Source of the DNA: Calothrix membranacea FACHB-236
GTDB lineage: Bacteria > Cyanobacteriota > Cyanobacteriia > Cyanobacteriales > Nostocaceae
Length of the DNA stretch: 64,000 nucleotides
Assembly: GCF_014696315.1 (NCBI RefSeq)
Contig: NZ_JACJPX010000025.1
Coordinates: 40,202 to 104,201 of the forward strand
Direction of reading: 5' to 3'
In this document: piece by piece, positions 61,928-64,000 of the stretch
Layout of the letters: each line of letters begins with the position of its first letter
How positions within the stretch are numbered: the stretch's first letter is position 1
Made by a program: the position numbers and the translations under genes
Notes under the pieces: model-generated
The model's input: the letters and a program-made list of their open reading frames with translations, nothing else
The model's database searches: none
Told to the model about the DNA's origin: nothing

Positions 61928-63664
61928 ATGAATATCTTAGGAATTAACGCTTACCACGGCGATGCTTCAGCTTGTCTCATTCAAAATGGTCAGCTAGTAG
62001 CAGCAGTTGAAGAAGAAAGATTTAATCGAGTTAAACATTGGGCGGGTTTTCCGGCTGAATCTATTCGCTATTGTTTAAAAGTAGGCGGTATTAGTGCGAC
62101 AGATTTAGAGCATGTAGCTTTATCTTTTAACCCTAAAGCTAATCTTAATCGCAAGTTATTATTTACGCTTCAACAACGTCCATCACTTTCCTCACTCCTC
62201 GATCGCTTCAACAAACAAAGTAAATCTGCAAGTTTGAAGGAACAGTTAGCAGCAGCTTGCTACATTCAACCAGAAGATCTTCATGCTCAGATTCATACAT
62301 TAGAACACCACACAACTCACTTAGCCTGTGGGTTTTTAGTTTCTCCCTTTGAAAAAGCGGCTATCTTATCTGTTGATGGGATGGGAGACTTTGTGAGTAC
62401 CCTGTCAGCAGCCGGAGAAGGTAACCATTTAGAGTATTTCTCTCGCACCTACTATCCCCACTCCATTGGTTATCTTTATAACGCCATTACCCTTTACTTA
62501 GGCTTTCCAGCCTATGGCGATGAATATAAAGTCATGGGATTGGCTCCTTATGGAGAACCAGAATATCTGGAAGCTTTCCGGCGAATTATTTATCCTCACG
62601 GAGATGGTTTTGAACTAAATGTAGATTATTTCACTCACCATGAGCAAGGGATTGCAATGACATGGGATGGTGGGATACCCAAGGTTGATGCTTTTCATAG
62701 CCCAGAGTTAGAAAAATTACTCGGCCCGGCGCGTCAACCTAATTCAGAACTGACAACAAAGCATCAAAATATAGCTGCTTCTGTGCAAGCGGTGACGGAA
62801 GAAATCATTTTTCATTTACTGAATCGATTAAGCGATCGCTATAAAACAGAGAATCTCTGTTTGGCGGGTGGTGTAGCAATGAATTCCGTCGCTAATGGTA
62901 AAATTACGCAAAATACCCCCTTCAAAAACGTCTATATTCCTGTAGGTGCGGCTGATAATGGTACTTCTATTGGAGCCGCCTTTTTTGTTTGGAATCAAAT
63001 TCTCAAGCAACCGCGCCAGTTTGTTTTAGATCATGCTTATTGGGGTTGTGAGTTTTCTGATGAAGAATGTTTAATAGCATTGCAGTCTCACGATTTGCAA
63101 CCATTACACCTAGAAAGAGAAGCATTATTAAACTTAGTTGTAGATACCATAACTGAAGGCAAAGTAGTTGGCTGGTTCCAAGGTAAAATGGAATTTGCGG
63201 CTAGGGCTTTGGGTAATAGATCTTTAATTGCAGATCCGCGTCGTGTAGATATGCGGGATATTATCAATCTCAAAATCAAATTCCGGGAAAAGTTTCGTCC
63301 CTTCGCTCCCAGTATCCTTGAAGAACGCATAGGTGAATACTTTGAAATTGATGAGCCAGCACCTTTCATGGAGAAAGTCTTTAAAATTCGCCCAGACAAA
63401 CGAGAACAAATTCCTGCTGTTACTCATGTGGATGGTACTGGTCGCTTGCAAAGTGTCAGCCGTCAAACTAATCCGCTTTATTGGGACTTAATTAATACCT
63501 TTGCCCAACGTACTGGTGTTCCTCTCATCCTCAACACTTCTCTCAACGAAAATGAACCCATTGTTAGGACTCCCACAGAAGCTATTCTCTGCTTCTTGAG
63601 AACTCACATGGATGCTTTAGTCTTGGGTTCTTATTATATTGAACGCAAATATATCAAATCATAA
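61928..63664 (+). CDS. NodU/CmcH-family carbamoyltransferase
   Basis: 578 residues. The N-terminal Kae1/actin-like domain has LGINAYHGDASACLIQNG (4-21) and EHHTTHLACGF with H127, H128 and H131 near the metal site. The C-terminal domain has EFAARALGNRSLIADPR and RPFAPSI of the carbamoyltransferase family. It transfers carbamoyl from carbamoyl phosphate (through carbamoyl-AMP) to a hydroxyl. In a sugar context NodU-type 6-O-carbamoylation is likely; antibiotic-type substrates are possible elsewhere. It lies 120 nt after the YdcF gene and beyond the last glycosyltransferase, so its link to the island is positional. Near full family length. Confidence 0.9.
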   Translation: MNILGINAYHGDASACLIQNGQLVAAVEEERFNRVKHWAGFPAESIRYCLKVGGISATDLEHVALSFNPKANLNRKLLFTLQQRPSLSSLLDRFNKQSKSASLKEQLAAACYIQPEDLHAQIHTLEHHTTHLACGFLVSPFEKAAILSVDGMGDFVSTLSAAGEGNHLEYFSRTYYPHSIGYLYNAITLYLGFPAYGDEYKVMGLAPYGEPEYLEAFRRIIYPHGDGFELNVDYFTHHEQGIAMTWDGGIPKVDAFHSPELEKLLGPARQPNSELTTKHQNIAASVQAVTEEIIFHLLNRLSDRYKTENLCLAGGVAMNSVANGKITQNTPFKNVYIPVGAADNGTSIGAAFFVWNQILKQPRQFVLDHAYWGCEFSDEECLIALQSHDLQPLHLEREALLNLVVDTITEGKVVGWFQGKMEFAARALGNRSLIADPRRVDMRDIINLKIKFREKFRPFAPSILEERIGEYFEIDEPAPFMEKVFKIRPDKREQIPAVTHVDGTGRLQSVSRQTNPLYWDLINTFAQRTGVPLILNTSLNENEPIVRTPTEAILCFLRTHMDALVLGSYYIERKYIKS

Positions 63665-63888
63665 TTTGGGATTTTGGGCATGGGAGAAGAATTAAGCGTC
63701 AAAAGTTCAGATTAAAGGGTCAAATTTCAAATATATTTGACATTACTTTGCTTATATTTACTAAGCAGCGCTTGGCAATTTTGAATTTTTTCCCAGCCCT
63801 AAAAACAAATTTCTGGTTTTTATTGACTCTCAAATTGAAATTCCCTCTTTTGTTACCTTCGGGAAAGAAAAATAGAGATGAAGACTAA
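63665..63888. other. Intergenic region after the carbamoyltransferase
   Basis: About 220 nt, no gene. GTCAAAT (63719-63725) and ATTTGAC (63735-63741) give a weak 7-bp hairpin that might end the carbamoyltransferase transcript. Confidence 0.4.
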
Positions 63889-64000
63889 CTAGCAGTTTGA
63901 TATTTATCTCCTGCTTGAAGTCTATTTTTAGGTTTAAATATTTGAAATATCAATGGATAAGTGATCCCATCTACTACCCCATAGGCATTTACTGATACTA
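63889..64000 (-). pseudogene. IS701-like transposase remnant (cut by window end)
   Basis: Reading the minus strand from the window edge gives VSVNAYGVVDGITYPL, then IFKPKNRLQAGDKYQ and a stop TAG at 63889-63891. The NAYGVxDGIT...FKPK.RL..GD.Y pattern is the central part of IS701-family DDE transposases, which normally continue well past this point. The frame therefore ends early: a decayed copy or a fragment. Only about 37 codons are visible, so the rest lies beyond the window. Confidence 0.6.

Overview
The window reads as chromosome of a filamentous, probably heterocyst-forming (Nostocales) cyanobacterium. The HIP1 palindrome GCGATCGC recurs throughout, for example in murE, in the gene at 9291 and in the Uma2 gene. 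Intergenic DNA carries heptamer tandem repeats, dispersed palindromes and MITE-like elements of the kind common in Nostoc relatives. The protein families (PsiE, Uma2, a PaaK-like ligase, multi-glycosyltransferase surface-polysaccharide islands) fit the same group. No rRNA, tRNA or CRISPR array was recognised. The species cannot be named from the sequence alone.

Layout. (1) 149-2363, minus: a histidine kinase and NarL-type response regulator operon. (2) 3310-5433, minus: a lone secreted GH74-type beta-propeller protein in AT-rich surroundings. (3) 5641-14974, minus: a Wzx/Wzy-type polysaccharide cluster with a co-polymerase (13559), a polymerase/ligase (12209), a GT4 (11136), an asparagine-synthetase-like protein without the glutaminase cysteine (9291), a flippase (7775) and two tandem duplicated GT2 enzymes. 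A CapK/PaaK-like ligase follows at 15264. (4) 16889-23940: housekeeping and signalling genes: a glutaredoxin-like protein, murE, two convergent unusual histidine kinases, a BON lipoprotein and PsiE. (5) 23941-25803: a repeat-rich stretch with two inverted copies of a 134-bp element flanking a hypothetical gene, plus a second MITE-like element. (6) 25804-28008, minus: a Wzc-type tyrosine autokinase, separated from the next block by a 1.56-kb divergent intergenic region holding a perfect 24-bp palindrome. (7) 29569-60306, plus: a polysaccharide island of about 31 kb with gmd, a Wzm/Wzt ABC exporter, an epimerase/reductase, 15 of the window's 18 glycosyltransferases, four methyltransferases, two hexapeptide acyltransferases, a radical SAM protein, an intact AsnB-type amidotransferase and a second polymerase/ligase. 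(8) 60461-63664, plus: a Uma2 nuclease-like protein, a YdcF protein and a NodU/CmcH carbamoyltransferase. A broken IS701-like transposase remnant lies at the right edge.

How the genes could work together (inference): the large island would make a 6-deoxyhexose-containing glycan. Gmd makes GDP-4-keto-6-deoxymannose and the epimerase-family protein at 43828 could reduce it. The glycan would be decorated by methyl, acyl, amide and perhaps carbamoyl groups and exported by Wzm/Wzt, whose long C-terminal domain is the type that recognises capped chain ends. The minus-strand cluster and the Wzc kinase would serve a separate Wzx/Wzy-dependent exopolysaccharide. No initiating phosphoglycosyltransferase and no outer-membrane Wza-type exporter was seen in the window.
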